This document shows positions 18,462 to 27,734 of a DNA stretch of 64,000 nt, piece after piece (the first letter of the stretch is position 1; every line of letters starts with the position of its first letter). The DNA is from Oceanicola sp. D3 (GTDB taxonomy: Bacteria > Pseudomonadota > Alphaproteobacteria > Rhodobacterales > Rhodobacteraceae): assembly GCF_006351965.1 (NCBI RefSeq), contig NZ_CP040932.1, positions 1,922,001 to 1,986,000 on the forward strand. Direction: 5' to 3'. The notes under the pieces were generated by a model, which saw nothing but the letters and a program-made list of their open reading frames with translations, searched no databases and was not told the origin of the DNA. Made by a program: the position numbers and the translations under genes.

Positions 18462-19625
18462 ATGACCCCCGCTGCCCGCATTGCCGCCGCCGCCGAGGTG
18501 CTGGACGCCATCGCCGGAGGCCTCGCTGCCGAACCGGCCCTCAGCCGCTGGGGCCGGTCCAACCGCTTTGCGGGCTCGGGCGACCGGGCGGCCATCCGCG
18601 ATCACGTGTTTGATGCGCTGCGCTGCCGTCGCAGTTTTGCGGCTTTGGGTGGGGGCACGTCTGGCCGTGCACTGATGCTAGGGATGCTTCGCGCGCAGGG
18701 CCGCGACCCGGCGGAGGTTTTCTCGGGCGAGGGCCACGCTCCTGCACCGCTGACGGCTGATGAAGCGGCTGCTGGCCACCTCCCAACCGGGGCCGAGGCG
18801 CTGGATCTGCCTGATTGGATCGCCGCCGATTTGGAAGCTTCACTTGGGGCAGAATTTTCCCCTGTTTGCAGGGCCATGCAGGCCAGAGCTGATGTGTTTC
18901 TTCGCGTCAATGCGCTGAAGGCAACCCGTGAGGAGGCTCGCGACGCGCTCTCGGCAGAAGGGATCGCCGCTGAGCCTCATGCGCTCGCCCCGATGGCGCT
19001 CCGCGTTACCTCGGGCGCGCGCCGATTGCGCAATTCAGCCGCGTTCAACGAGGGGATGGTAGAGCTTCAGGACGCAGGCTCTCAGGCGCTTTGCGAGGAT
19101 ATTCCCCTGCCAGACGCCGGGGCCGTGCTGGATTACTGCGCGGGCGGAGGGGGCAAAAGCCTTGCGCTCGCTGCACGTGCGCCCTCGCTGCGCTATGTCG
19201 CCCATGACGCGCACGCGCAGCGGATGAATGATTTGCCCCCGCGCGCGGCCCGTGCAGGCGCTCAGATCGAGGTTTCGACCGGCCCGCAGGGGGAGTTCGA
19301 GCTGGTGGTTGCCGATGTGCCCTGTTCCGGCTCCGGCGCGTGGCGGCGGCAGCCCGAAGCCAAGTGGCGCCTTGATCGTGATGGGCTGGTGGCGCTGACA
19401 GAGTTGCAGGCGCAGATTTTGGATGAGTGCAGCGCCTTCGTGCCGAAGGGCGGGGCGCTGGCCTATGTCACCTGCTCTTTGCTGGCCGCCGAAAACACCG
19501 CGCAGGCCGACTCCTTCCTGTCGCGGCATCCCGAATGGGAGCTGGAACATCAGCGCCGGTTGACCCCGCTGGATGGCGCAGATGGCTTTTTTCTTGCGGT
19601 GTTCCGGCGTTCAGGGAGAAGTTGA
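18462..19625 (+). CDS. rsmB: RsmB/NOP-family RNA (cytosine-5) methyltransferase
   Basis: 387-residue SAM-dependent methyltransferase that probably makes m5C in 16S rRNA. Residues about 1-130 form a helical N-terminal region; the catalytic part has the SAM-binding DYCAGGGGKSL, the motif IV cysteine in DVPCSGSGAWRR, and the motif VI catalytic cysteine in YVTCSLLAAEN. Rhodobacterales homologues are annotated as RsmB, but specificity for C967 is not provable by eye. It starts 28 bases after guaB, so the two may share a transcript, and ends about 30 bases before the CtrA box of cckA. Confidence 0.85.
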   Translation: MTPAARIAAAAEVLDAIAGGLAAEPALSRWGRSNRFAGSGDRAAIRDHVFDALRCRRSFAALGGGTSGRALMLGMLRAQGRDPAEVFSGEGHAPAPLTADEAAAGHLPTGAEALDLPDWIAADLEASLGAEFSPVCRAMQARADVFLRVNALKATREEARDALSAEGIAAEPHALAPMALRVTSGARRLRNSAAFNEGMVELQDAGSQALCEDIPLPDAGAVLDYCAGGGGKSLALAARAPSLRYVAHDAHAQRMNDLPPRAARAGAQIEVSTGPQGEFELVVADVPCSGSGAWRRQPEAKWRLDRDGLVALTELQAQILDECSAFVPKGGALAYVTCSLLAAENTAQADSFLSRHPEWELEHQRRLTPLDGADGFFLAVFRRSGRS

Positions 19626-19656
19626 GACTCTTCGAGCAGGCAGAACCGTATCAGTC

Positions 19657-19671
19657 TTAATCGCCGATTAA
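19657..19671 (+). promoter_or_regulatory. CtrA binding site upstream of cckA
   Basis: TTAATCGCCGATTAA, an exact TTAA-N7-TTAA, with the C that often follows the second half-site. It is the full CtrA box known from Caulobacter and Rhodobacterales. It ends 50 bases before the GTG start of cckA, whose kinase product controls CtrA phosphorylation, so a feedback loop is likely. Confidence 0.7.
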
Positions 19672-19721
19672 CGATTTTCGGGCGACTCTGCTGTGCAACG
19701 AATCGAAGGGAGAACATACCT

Positions 19722-22061
19722 GTGTCGCACCCAGCGCTGACGCCCACTCCGCTTGCGCGTATCGCGCGGGCCTTTCAGGGGCGGGTCTGGTATGTCTTCG
19801 GAGCAGCCGTTCTCTGTGTCGGCGCCGGCATCGCGCTGCCGGCCCAGCCGGTGTCGCTGGTCTTTTTGGCTTCCGGTTCGACGTTGCTGGCGCTGGTGGT
19901 GCTGATGCAGTTGCTGGCCGGGCGTCAGGCGACTGCCGAGAGGGCGCTTGCAGAAACGGTCGCCGGGTTCACAGAGCTGGATTCCGCGCCCTGTTTCACC
20001 ACGGATCCCGACGGGGCCGTGACCCATCTGAACGCGAGCGCGCGCAAGCGGTTCTCGGCCGAGCCGGGGGAAACACTGCCGCGCATTCTGCGGGAGCTTC
20101 TTGCCAACCCTGCCGCGCTGCTCAGCCGGCTGGAAACCCGAGCCGAATCCCGTGGCAATTCCTGTGAGGATGTTGTGACCCGCAAAGGCCACATGCGGCT
20201 GGTGGTGCATCGGCTTGGCGATGACGGCTACCTGTGGCGGATGGAAGACCTGATTGAGCGCGAAGGCGGGCGCGGCGCCGAAAGTCTCAGCCTGCCGATG
20301 ATGACGATCAACAAAACCGGTGCTGTCCTCTTCATGAACGAGGCCCTTCGCAGAGTGCTTGGCGGGCGGGCCAAACGCTTGGAAGACGTGCTGGTTGACC
20401 CAGACAACGAGGGGCTGACGGGCCCACAGCGCATTATCGGCCCGGCGGGGGAGTTGAAGTGCTACGCGGTGGAAATCGCTGGCCAAGCGGGGCGCCGCGA
20501 AGTGTATCTGCTCCCTGCCGCGCAGACTGCCGATCGACCCGCGGCCACCGCGCCCGTAGCTGCGGCCTCGCATGCTCCCCCCGATCTTCTCGATCACCTC
20601 CCCGTTGCATTGCTGCGGATCGGCCGGGATGGCACCCTGACAATGGCCAACCGCCTGGCGCGGGAGCTCTTGGGGGATGAGAATGTCATCGGCATGCCGG
20701 TGTCTGATCTGGTCGAAGGGCTTGGGCGCTCCGTGCGGGATTGGATCACCGAGGCCGCCGAGGGGCGCGGCCCGTTGCGCGCAGAGGTTGCGCGAGCAAA
20801 GCTGCCGGTGAAGGATATTTTCCTGCAGATTTCCCTCAGCCGTGTGGTCGAAAATGGTGAACCTTCACTGGTGGCCGTGTTGAACGACGCAACCGAACTC
20901 AAGACGCTCGAAGCGCAGTTCGTGCAAAGCCAGAAAATGCAGGCCATTGGCCAGCTTGCGGGCGGTGTGGCGCATGATTTCAACAATCTGCTCACGGCGA
21001 TTTCCGGCCATTGCGACCTGCTGCTGCTGCGGCACGATCAGGGCGATCCGGATTATGGTGACCTTGTCCAGATCAATCAAAACGCAAACCGCGCCGCCAG
21101 CCTCGTGGGCCAGCTTCTCGCCTTCTCACGCAAGCAAAACCTGCAGCCCGAGGTGCTCGACATGCGTGATACGCTGTCTGACCTTGGTCATTTGCTGAAT
21201 CGGCTGGTGGGGGAGCGCGTGAGCCTGACGCTCAACCACGACCCGGAACTGCCTGCGATAAGGGCCGACAAGCGGCAACTGGAGCAGGTCATCATGAACC
21301 TCGTGGTCAACGCGCGGGATGCGATGAAGGAAGGCGGCACCATCACCGTTGAGACCCAGACCCGCACGCTTGATGAAGAACTGCACCGAGATCGCGCCAC
21401 CGTGCCGCCGGGCTCTTACGTCGTTGTTTCGGTCGCGGATGAGGGCACGGGAATCGCCCCCGACAAGATAGAGAAAATCTTCGAACCCTTCTGGACAACC
21501 AAGCGCCCCGGTGAAGGCACGGGCCTTGGGCTCTCAACCGCCTATGGTATCGTCAAGCAGACCGGCGGATACATTTTTGCCGATTCCGTGCCGGGGCAGG
21601 GCAGTTGCTTCACGCTATTCTTCCCTGCTTACGAGCGCCCCCAGGAAGCACCTCGCCAAGCGCTCGACTCCCTCCCGACCGAAGCCTCCGGTAAAGGGGA
21701 GGGCGTTGTTCTGCTGGTCGAAGATGAAGCCCCCGTCCGCGCCTTTGCATCACGGGCCCTGCGCATGCGCGGCTACACCGTGCTGGAGGCCGAGAATGCC
21801 GAAGAGGCACTTCGTGTATTGGAAGATATCGAGCTGAAGGTCGATGTCTTCGTTACCGACGTCATAATGCCCGGAATGGATGGCCCCAGTTGGGTGAAAA
21901 AGGCACTGGAGATGCGGCCCGATGTGAAGGTCGTCTTTGTATCGGGATATGCGGAAGACAGTTTCGACAATGAACAGGCGCTGATTCCAAACTCCGTCTT
22001 CCTGCCGAAACCCTTTTCGCTGAACGAGTTGACCGCGACTGTTCACGACCAGATCCACTAG
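19722..22061 (+). CDS. cckA: cell-cycle hybrid histidine kinase CckA
   Basis: 779-residue membrane kinase that, through ChpT, controls CtrA phosphorylation. Two N-terminal helices (about 22-40 and 45-65), PAS domains (about 80-180, 185-265 and 285-395), the DHp domain with H418 in [11 protein letters not shown], a catalytic domain ([30 protein letters not shown]) and a C-terminal receiver with D713 in [13 protein letters not shown]. Start is GTG, preceded by GAAGGGAG. The order cckA-recA-alaS is common in Rhodobacterales, although here a sulfotransferase gene intervenes on the other strand. In Rhodobacterales this pathway governs motility, gene-transfer agents and quorum responses rather than viability. 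It is preceded by a perfect CtrA box. Confidence 0.93.
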   Translation: MSHPALTPTPLARIARAFQGRVWYVFGAAVLCVGAGIALPAQPVSLVFLASGSTLLALVVLMQLLAGRQATAERALAETVAGFTELDSAPCFTTDPDGAVTHLNASARKRFSAEPGETLPRILRELLANPAALLSRLETRAESRGNSCEDVVTRKGHMRLVVHRLGDDGYLWRMEDLIEREGGRGAESLSLPMMTINKTGAVLFMNEALRRVLGGRAKRLEDVLVDPDNEGLTGPQRIIGPAGELKCYAVEIAGQAGRREVYLLPAAQTADRPAATAPVAAASHAPPDLLDHLPVALLRIGRDGTLTMANRLARELLGDENVIGMPVSDLVEGLGRSVRDWITEAAEGRGPLRAEVARAKLPVKDIFLQISLSRVVENGEPSLVAVLNDATELKTLEAQFVQSQKMQAIGQLAGGVAHDFNNLLTAISGHCDLLLLRHDQGDPDYGDLVQINQNANRAASLVGQLLAFSRKQNLQPEVLDMRDTLSDLGHLLNRLVGERVSLTLNHDPELPAIRADKRQLEQVIMNLVVNARDAMKEGGTITVETQTRTLDEELHRDRATVPPGSYVVVSVADEGTGIAPDKIEKIFEPFWTTKRPGEGTGLGLSTAYGIVKQTGGYIFADSVPGQGSCFTLFFPAYERPQEAPRQALDSLPTEASGKGEGVVLLVEDEAPVRAFASRALRMRGYTVLEAENAEEALRVLEDIELKVDVFVTDVIMPGMDGPSWVKKALEMRPDVKVVFVSGYAEDSFDNEQALIPNSVFLPKPFSLNELTATVHDQIH

Positions 22062-22121
22062 CAGCTGCGACCGATATGTAGCCGCCGCAACGCCCTTGAT
22101 AAGTTCAACCGCAGGACCGGA

Positions 22122-22739
22122 TCAGACGTTCTTCCAGTCGCCCCCGCCGATCAAGGCGTCATAGAGCCGGAAGTCCTTCTCAAGGGCCTTCGCCAGCGGC
22201 GGGGCGAGCTCCGGGTCAACCTCCAGCTCCGCCTTGGGCGAAACGTTCTCCTGGTCCAGAGTGATCTTTCGATCGAGCCGATTTTCGAGAAACTCGACCA
22301 TCTCGCCGAACTGCTCGTAGGCAAATAGATAGTCGACCCCGACCCGATTGTCTTCGCGGCGCAGGAACTTCCACTGTCGTCCCAGCCGGGCGTAGTCCGG
22401 TTGCGGATCCTTTAGGTAGCCGCGCAGAAACTTTGAAAAGTTCATGTCTCGCGTAGAATTGCTCTGCCCGACCAGATCATTGCGCCGCCGATAGCGATAC
22501 CAACTGCCCAACCAATCGAGCGGCTCGCGCATGGCGGCCACGGTGCGAAAGGTCGGCCACTCTTTTTCGCCCACGATCCGCGGCATCAACCGGTTCGCCC
22601 AGGCCACGCCCATGTGCTTGACCAGCGGCGGATGACGGAAGGCGATATCGGCCTCGTTGCCAAGGGCCGTTTCCAACGCGTGCGTGCCCGTTTTGGGCGT
22701 CGCCAGAAGCACCAGTCGTGCGTCCCAGAAAACCAGCAT
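22122..22739 (-). CDS. sulfotransferase family protein
   Basis: 205 residues. The N-terminal LLATPKTGTHALE is the 5'-phosphosulfate loop of PAPS-dependent sulfotransferases, and AAMREPLDWLGSWYRYR contains the Arg/Ser pair that contacts the 3'-phosphate. It would move sulfate from PAPS to a hydroxyl group; the acceptor is unknown. No signal peptide. It is divergent from recA with a 193-base intergenic region between them, and shows no relation to recA in function. Confidence 0.82.
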   Translation of the reverse strand: MLVFWDARLVLLATPKTGTHALETALGNEADIAFRHPPLVKHMGVAWANRLMPRIVGEKEWPTFRTVAAMREPLDWLGSWYRYRRRNDLVGQSNSTRDMNFSKFLRGYLKDPQPDYARLGRQWKFLRREDNRVGVDYLFAYEQFGEMVEFLENRLDRKITLDQENVSPKAELEVDPELAPPLAKALEKDFRLYDALIGGGDWKNV

Positions 22740-22833
22740 TCAAACCCTCATCACCTGCAGTCCGGAGCATTTGGTAAACGTTCACGCTTCATTAACCAAG
22801 GGGAGTCCATGATCAATGTCAGCAAGATTCACC

Positions 22834-22862
22834 TTGCTTTGTTCTCGTTTTGATCGCATAAC
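22834..22862 (+). promoter_or_regulatory. recA promoter with embedded LexA box
   Basis: TTGCTT (22834-22839) and CATAAC (22857-22862) are spaced by 17 bases, a good sigma70-type promoter. The spacer holds GTTCTCGTTTTGATC (22841-22855), a GTTC-N7-GATC variant of the alphaproteobacterial LexA box. Repressor bound there would exclude RNA polymerase until DNA damage triggers LexA cleavage. The layout matches that of the LexA box at 124-138. Confidence 0.65.
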
Positions 22863-22867
22863 CTGCG

Positions 22868-22882
22868 GAACAAGGGGTGAAC
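22868..22882 (+). promoter_or_regulatory. second LexA box in the recA leader
   Basis: GAACAAGGGGTGAAC is an exact GAAC-N7-GAAC, i.e. GTTC-N7-GTTC on the other strand. It lies 5 bases downstream of the recA -10 element, around the expected transcription start, and 50 bases before the recA start codon. Confidence 0.7.
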
Positions 22883-22932
22883 AACAGCAGTCATTGCCGG
22901 TGCAACCGGCATGTGGAATAAGGACGGGAACA

Positions 22933-24021
22933 ATGGCCACAGCGAAACTTCTGGACATGGGCAAAGCAGGCAACAGCGATAAGCAAAAGGCGCTCGACAG
23001 CGCACTTTCTCAGATCGAGCGGCAGTTCGGCAAGGGCTCCATCATGAAGCTCGGCGGCGACAATGTGCTCAAGGACATTGAAGCCACCTCGACCGGCTCG
23101 CTCGGCCTCGACATTGCACTGGGAATCGGCGGCCTCCCAAAGGGCCGCATCATCGAAATCTACGGCCCGGAAAGCTCGGGGAAGACAACGCTCACGCTGC
23201 ACTGCGTGGCTGAAGAGCAGAAAAAGGGCGGCGTCTGCGCCTTCGTCGATGCCGAACACGCGCTCGACCCGCAATATGCCCGCAAACTCGGCGTTGATCT
23301 TGACGAGTTGCTCATCTCGCAGCCCGACACTGGCGAACAGGCGCTTGAGATCACCGATACGCTGGTGCGCTCCGGTGCCGTCAGCCTCGTTGTCGTCGAC
23401 TCGGTGGCGGCGCTTACGCCGAAGTCCGAGCTGGAAGGCGACATGGGCGACAGTTCCGTTGGTGTGCATGCCCGCCTGATGAGCCAGGCCATGCGCAAGC
23501 TCACCGGCTCGATCAGCCGTTCCAACTGCATGGTGATCTTCATCAACCAGATCCGCATGAAGATCGGCGTGATGTTCGGCAGCCCCGAAACCACCACCGG
23601 CGGCAATGCGCTGAAGTTCTACTCCTCTGTCCGTCTCGACATTCGCCGCATTGGCTCGATCAAGGATCGCGACGAGGTGGTCGGTAATGCGACGCGGGTG
23701 AAGGTGGTGAAAAACAAGGTCGCACCGCCGTTCAAGCAGGTTGAGTTCGACATCATGTATGGCGAGGGCATCTCGAAGATGGGTGAGCTGGTCGATATGG
23801 GCGTGAAGGCCGGTATCGTCGAGAAGTCCGGTGCCTGGTACTCCTACGGCGACGAGCGGATCGGCCAGGGTCGCGAAAACGCCAAGCAGTTCCTGCGGGA
23901 CAACCCCGACATGTCGCTTGAGATCGAAGACAAGATTCGCGCCTCCCATGGGCTCGATTTCGACATGCCGGGCGGTGAAAAGGCCGCCGCTGGCGAGGAT
24001 GACGACCTTTTTGAAGGCTGA
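22933..24021 (+). CDS. recA: recombinase RecA
   Basis: 362-residue DNA strand-exchange and LexA-coprotease protein. Visible are the Walker [10 protein letters not shown], the L2 region [20 protein letters not shown], and the acidic C-terminus ending DDDLFEG. The ATG at 22933 fits homologues starting MATAKLLDM; the longer reading frame starting at 22816 covers the promoter and both LexA boxes and is not coding. A clear terminator follows at 24043. Confidence 0.98.
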   Translation: MATAKLLDMGKAGNSDKQKALDSALSQIERQFGKGSIMKLGGDNVLKDIEATSTGSLGLDIALGIGGLPKGRIIEIYGPESSGKTTLTLHCVAEEQKKGGVCAFVDAEHALDPQYARKLGVDLDELLISQPDTGEQALEITDTLVRSGAVSLVVVDSVAALTPKSELEGDMGDSSVGVHARLMSQAMRKLTGSISRSNCMVIFINQIRMKIGVMFGSPETTTGGNALKFYSSVRLDIRRIGSIKDRDEVVGNATRVKVVKNKVAPPFKQVEFDIMYGEGISKMGELVDMGVKAGIVEKSGAWYSYGDERIGQGRENAKQFLRDNPDMSLEIEDKIRASHGLDFDMPGGEKAAAGEDDDLFEG

Positions 24022-24042
24022 TCTCCAGCAATAGATGTTTTG

Positions 24043-24074
24043 AAAGGGCGGTCCGCTGGGGCCGCCCTTTTCGC
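24043..24074 (+). terminator. rho-independent terminator after recA
   Basis: A 9-bp perfect stem, AAAGGGCGG (24043-24051) with CCGCCCTTT (24062-24070), followed by TTCGC. It starts 22 bases after the recA stop and separates recA from alaS. Confidence 0.75.
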
Positions 24075-24148
24075 ATTCGCCCGTGGACAGTGCCGGGGCA
24101 GGGGGCTAAACCTGCCCGAACCCATTTCCGCCCTTTCGGAACAAGAAC

Positions 24149-26800
24149 ATGCGCACGCTCAACGACATCCGAACCACCTTTCTCGACTACTTCGCCCGTC
24201 AAGGGCACGAGGTTGTCGACAGCTCGCCACTGGTGCCTCGTAACGACCCCACCCTGCTGTTTGCCAATTCCGGCATGGTGCAGTTCAAGAACCTCTTCAC
24301 CGGGGTCGAGCACCGCGACTACACCCGCGCCACCACCGCGCAGAAATGCGTGCGCGCCGGGGGCAAGCACAACGATCTCGACAACGTTGGCTACACGGCG
24401 CGGCACCATACCTTCTTTGAAATGATGGGGAATTTCTCTTTCGGCGACTATTTCAAAGAGCAGGCGATCCCCTTTGCATGGGAGATGGTCACCAAGGAAT
24501 TGGGCATCGACCCCTCCAAATTGCTGGTAACGGTCTATCACACCGACGACGAGGCGGCGGAGCTCTGGAAGAAAGTGGCCGGGCTGCCGGATGAGCGGAT
24601 CATTCGGATCGCCACGAATGATAATTTCTGGATGATGGGCCCCACCGGACCCTGCGGCCCGTGCTCGGAAATCTTCTATGACCACGGCGAGCAGCATTGG
24701 GGCGGCCCTCCGGGAACGCCCGAGGAAGATGGCGACCGGTTTGTCGAAATCTGGAACCTCGTCTTCATGCAATACGAGCAGTTTGAAGATGGCACGCGCC
24801 GCGAGCTGGAGGCCCAGTCGATTGATACCGGCATGGGCATCGAGCGTGTCGCTGCGCTTCTGCAGGGCACGAATGACAACTATGCCACCGACCTGATGCG
24901 CGCCCTGATCGAGGCCAGCGCCAATGCGTCTTCGACCGATCCGGATGGTGAGGGCTCGGTGCATCACCGCGTCATTGCCGACCATCTGCGCAGCACCTCC
25001 TTCCTCATCGCTGATGGGGTGATGCCCTCGTCGGACGGACGCGGATATGTGCTGCGCCGGATAATGCGCCGCGCGATGCGACACGCCCACCTGCTGGGCA
25101 CCAAAGACCCGATGATGCACCGCCTTGTGCCTGAACTGGTCCGGCAGATGGGCGGCGCCTACCCGGAGCTTGGCCGTGCCAAGGCGCTGATCGAAGAAAC
25201 CCTGCTGGCCGAGGAAACGCGGTTCCGCACCACGTTGGACCGGGGCCTGAAACTTCTGGACGATGAGCTTGGCAGCCTGCCTGAAGGTGCGGAACTGCCG
25301 GGCCAGACGGCGTTCAAGCTCTATGATACCTATGGTTTTCCGCTCGACCTCACGCAGGACGCTTTGCGTGAGAAGGGCCGTGCGGTGGATACCGCGGGCT
25401 TTGACACGGCCATGGCGGAGCAAAAGGCCAAGGCCCGCGCGGCTTGGTCCGGCACCGGCGAGGCGGCCGATGACGCGCTTTGGTTTGACCTTGCGGATGA
25501 AAGCGGCGCAACCGAGTTTCTTGGCTATGACACCGAGGTTGCCGAGGGCCAAATCCTCGCGCTGGTGAACGGCGGGGAGCGGGTGAAATCTGCCAAGCCC
25601 GGTGACGAGATTCAGCTGGTGGTGAACCAGACACCGTTTTACGCCGAATCCGGCGGGCAGGTGGGCGATACCGGCACGGTAAAAACCGAGACGGGGCGCG
25701 CGGTGATAACGGATTGCCGCAAGGTAGCCGGCGTTTTCATCCACTTTGCCCGCGTTGAGGAGGGCACGCTGGACGTGGGGCAGGGCGCCGAACTGACGGT
25801 GGATCACAGCCGCCGCAGCCTGATCCGCGCCAACCACTCGGCCACGCACCTGTTGCACGAAGCCCTGCGCGGCGCGCTTGGCGACCACGTGGCACAGCGC
25901 GGCTCGCTCAATGCGCCCGACCGGCTGCGGTTCGATTTTTCGCACGGAAAGGCGCTCAGCCCGGAAGAAATTTCGCGCATCGAGCGCGAGGTGAACGCCT
26001 ATGTGCGCCAGAATACGCCTGTTGAAACCCGGATCATGACGCCGGATGACGCCCGCGCCATCGGGGCTCAGGCGCTTTTCGGCGAGAAGTATGGCGACGA
26101 GGTGCGTGTTGTGTCCATGGGGCGCGCTGATACTGGCAAGGGCAGCGACGGTCAGACATGGTCGATCGAGCTGTGCGGGGGCACCCATGTGGCCCGCACG
26201 GGGGATATCGGCGCTTTTGCCCTCACCTCCGAGGCGGCCAGCTCTGCCGGTGTGCGCCGCATTGAGGCCCTCACCGGCGAGGCGGCGCTGGCCGAACTGC
26301 GGGGCCGTGACGTGGCCCTTAGCGAGATCGAAGGCCTGCTGAAAACCTCCGGCCCCGATGTGATCACCCGGCTCAAGGTTCTGCTGGATGAGCGCAAGAG
26401 CCTGACAAACGAGGTTGCGCAGCTGCGCCAGCAACTGGCCATGGCTGGTGGGGATGCGCAGGTTGAAGTGAAGGATATCAATGGCATAGCCTTCATCGCC
26501 CAAGCGCTTTCTGGCGTAACCGGCAAAGATTTGCCCGGCCTCATTGACGCCCATAAGGAAAAGCTCGGCTCCGGCGCGGTGCTGCTGGTCGCAGATGCGG
26601 GAGGCAAGGCCGCCGTCGCTGCCGGCGTGACTGCCGACCTGACAGAACGCGTCTCTGCCGTCGATCTGGTCAAGGCCGCCGTGGCAGAGCTTGGCGGCAA
26701 GGGCGGGGGCGGACGGCCTGACATGGCGCAGGGTGGGGGCGCAGACCCGTCCAAATCCGCCGAAGCCATTGCCGCTGCCGAAGCCATCATAGGAGGATAA
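24149..26800 (+). CDS. alaS: alanyl-tRNA synthetase
   Basis: Charges tRNA-Ala. 883 residues, the normal length: class II catalytic core at the N-terminus ([18 protein letters not shown]), the editing domain with the zinc motif [11 protein letters not shown] and [10 protein letters not shown], and the C-terminal oligomerisation domain ending in the Gly-rich [16 protein letters not shown] stretch (C-Ala). The ribosome binding site AGGAGG of the following DUF1330 gene lies inside its last codons, so the two genes are translationally coupled. Confidence 0.98.
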   Translation: MRTLNDIRTTFLDYFARQGHEVVDSSPLVPRNDPTLLFANSGMVQFKNLFTGVEHRDYTRATTAQKCVRAGGKHNDLDNVGYTARHHTFFEMMGNFSFGDYFKEQAIPFAWEMVTKELGIDPSKLLVTVYHTDDEAAELWKKVAGLPDERIIRIATNDNFWMMGPTGPCGPCSEIFYDHGEQHWGGPPGTPEEDGDRFVEIWNLVFMQYEQFEDGTRRELEAQSIDTGMGIERVAALLQGTNDNYATDLMRALIEASANASSTDPDGEGSVHHRVIADHLRSTSFLIADGVMPSSDGRGYVLRRIMRRAMRHAHLLGTKDPMMHRLVPELVRQMGGAYPELGRAKALIEETLLAEETRFRTTLDRGLKLLDDELGSLPEGAELPGQTAFKLYDTYGFPLDLTQDALREKGRAVDTAGFDTAMAEQKAKARAAWSGTGEAADDALWFDLADESGATEFLGYDTEVAEGQILALVNGGERVKSAKPGDEIQLVVNQTPFYAESGGQVGDTGTVKTETGRAVITDCRKVAGVFIHFARVEEGTLDVGQGAELTVDHSRRSLIRANHSATHLLHEALRGALGDHVAQRGSLNAPDRLRFDFSHGKALSPEEISRIEREVNAYVRQNTPVETRIMTPDDARAIGAQALFGEKYGDEVRVVSMGRADTGKGSDGQTWSIELCGGTHVARTGDIGAFALTSEAASSAGVRRIEALTGEAALAELRGRDVALSEIEGLLKTSGPDVITRLKVLLDERKSLTNEVAQLRQQLAMAGGDAQVEVKDINGIAFIAQALSGVTGKDLPGLIDAHKEKLGSGAVLLVADAGGKAAVAAGVTADLTERVSAVDLVKAAVAELGGKGGGGRPDMAQGGGADPSKSAEAIAAAEAIIGG

Positions 26801-26801
26801 G

Positions 26802-27089
26802 ATGCCCGCACTCTGGATCGCTCATGTAACTGTCACCGACGCCGAGGCTTACGGCAAATATGCCGAGCTGGCTGGCCCTGCGATTGCCAAGCACGGCGGC
26901 AGCTTTGTCGCGCGCGGCGGGAAGTTTGTGCAGCTTGAAGGCAAGGAACGCCCGCGCAATGTGGTGGCAAAGTTCCCCTCCGTCGACGCTGCGGTGGAGT
27001 GCTACAACTCTCCCGAGTATCAAGAGGCGCTCAGCCACGCGCGCGGCGCCTCCGAGCGCGAACTGGTGGTGGTGGAAACCTCCGAGTAA
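26802..27089 (+). CDS. DUF1330 domain protein
   Basis: 95 residues of ferredoxin-like fold (dimeric alpha/beta barrel superfamily): LWIAHVTVTDAEAYGKYAEL, GGSFVARGGKF, and the C-terminal SPEYQEALSHARGASER are characteristic DUF1330 stretches. Function unknown; such small proteins may bind or modify aromatic or heme-like ligands. The start codon is 1 base past the alaS stop, with its Shine-Dalgarno sequence inside alaS. Confidence 0.85.
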   Translation: MPALWIAHVTVTDAEAYGKYAELAGPAIAKHGGSFVARGGKFVQLEGKERPRNVVAKFPSVDAAVECYNSPEYQEALSHARGASERELVVVETSE

Positions 27090-27094
27090 GGCTT

Positions 27095-27679
27095 TCAGCC
27101 GTAGGGGTTTTTTGCGCTCCTGTCAGTTGAGAGTGAGACCGTACTCCGCGCCACCAGCGCTTCGATGGCATCGGCGAGGTGCACGTCGCCAATCGCCTCA
27201 TCCCCAGCCGCAACCCTCAAGCGGTGTGCCTCGGCCAGCACCTCGGCGTGGGTGCATCCCGCTGGAGGCTCGAATTTGTAGCAGGCCAACTCGATCAGCA
27301 GGCCAAGCGGATCCTTGAAATAGAGCGAGTCCATAAAGCCCCGGTCCTTCGGGCCGGAATGGCCGATGCCGCGTGATTCCAGCCGGGCCTCGGCCTGATT
27401 CCACGTGGCCTTGGAGACGATGAAGGCGATGTGATGCACGCAGCCCGGCTCGGTGGGCGTGCGCCGCCGGTCGGCCCTGCGGCTCTCGTTGGTAAAGATG
27501 GTGATCAGCCGCCCATCGCCGGGGTCGAAGTAAAGATGGCTTTCGTCGGCATTGTCGAGGTTGGGCTGCTCGAAGAGGAAGGGCATGCCCAGCACGCCCT
27601 CCCAGAAATCGATCGAAGTTTGCCTGTCGGCACCGGTGAGCGTGATGTGATGCACGCCCTGGGATTGGATTTTTTGCAT
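27095..27679 (-). CDS. VOC-family (glyoxalase/dioxygenase superfamily) protein
   Basis: 194 residues. Two beta-alpha-beta-beta-beta modules of the vicinal oxygen chelate fold are visible, the first beginning GVHHITLTGAD and the second GCVHHIAFIV, with metal-ligand candidates at the first His of each and the Glu in LLIELACYKF. A C-terminal helical extension (about 140-194) is unusual for simple glyoxalases and resembles ring-cleaving dioxygenase-like members. The substrate is unknown. ATG at 27679 chosen; upstream extension has no VOC similarity and runs through a palindromic repeat. Confidence 0.82.
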   Translation of the reverse strand: MQKIQSQGVHHITLTGADRQTSIDFWEGVLGMPFLFEQPNLDNADESHLYFDPGDGRLITIFTNESRRADRRRTPTEPGCVHHIAFIVSKATWNQAEARLESRGIGHSGPKDRGFMDSLYFKDPLGLLIELACYKFEPPAGCTHAEVLAEAHRLRVAAGDEAIGDVHLADAIEALVARSTVSLSTDRSAKNPYG

Positions 27680-27689
27680 CGCGGCCTCC

Positions 27690-27722
27690 GGATGGTGGGT
27701 TTTACCCACCCTACAACCATCC
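27690..27722. repeat. REP-like palindrome, copy 1
   Basis: GGTGGGT-TTT-ACCCACC (27694-27710) is a perfect 7-bp stem followed by CTACA. Outer arms GGATGGT and ACCATCC (27690-27696, 27716-27722) also match. The minus strand reads GTAGGGTGGGTAAA, matching the copy at 51881. It lies between the VOC gene and typA, where repetitive extragenic palindromes are usual. Confidence 0.55.
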
Positions 27723-27734
27723 GAAGGGCAGGTG

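Noticed and set aside
23753-26554. A 933-codon open frame on the minus strand opposite alaS
   Set aside because: It mirrors the codon bias of alaS, has no family motif, and alaS is beyond doubt; long antisense frames are expected in GC-rich DNA.
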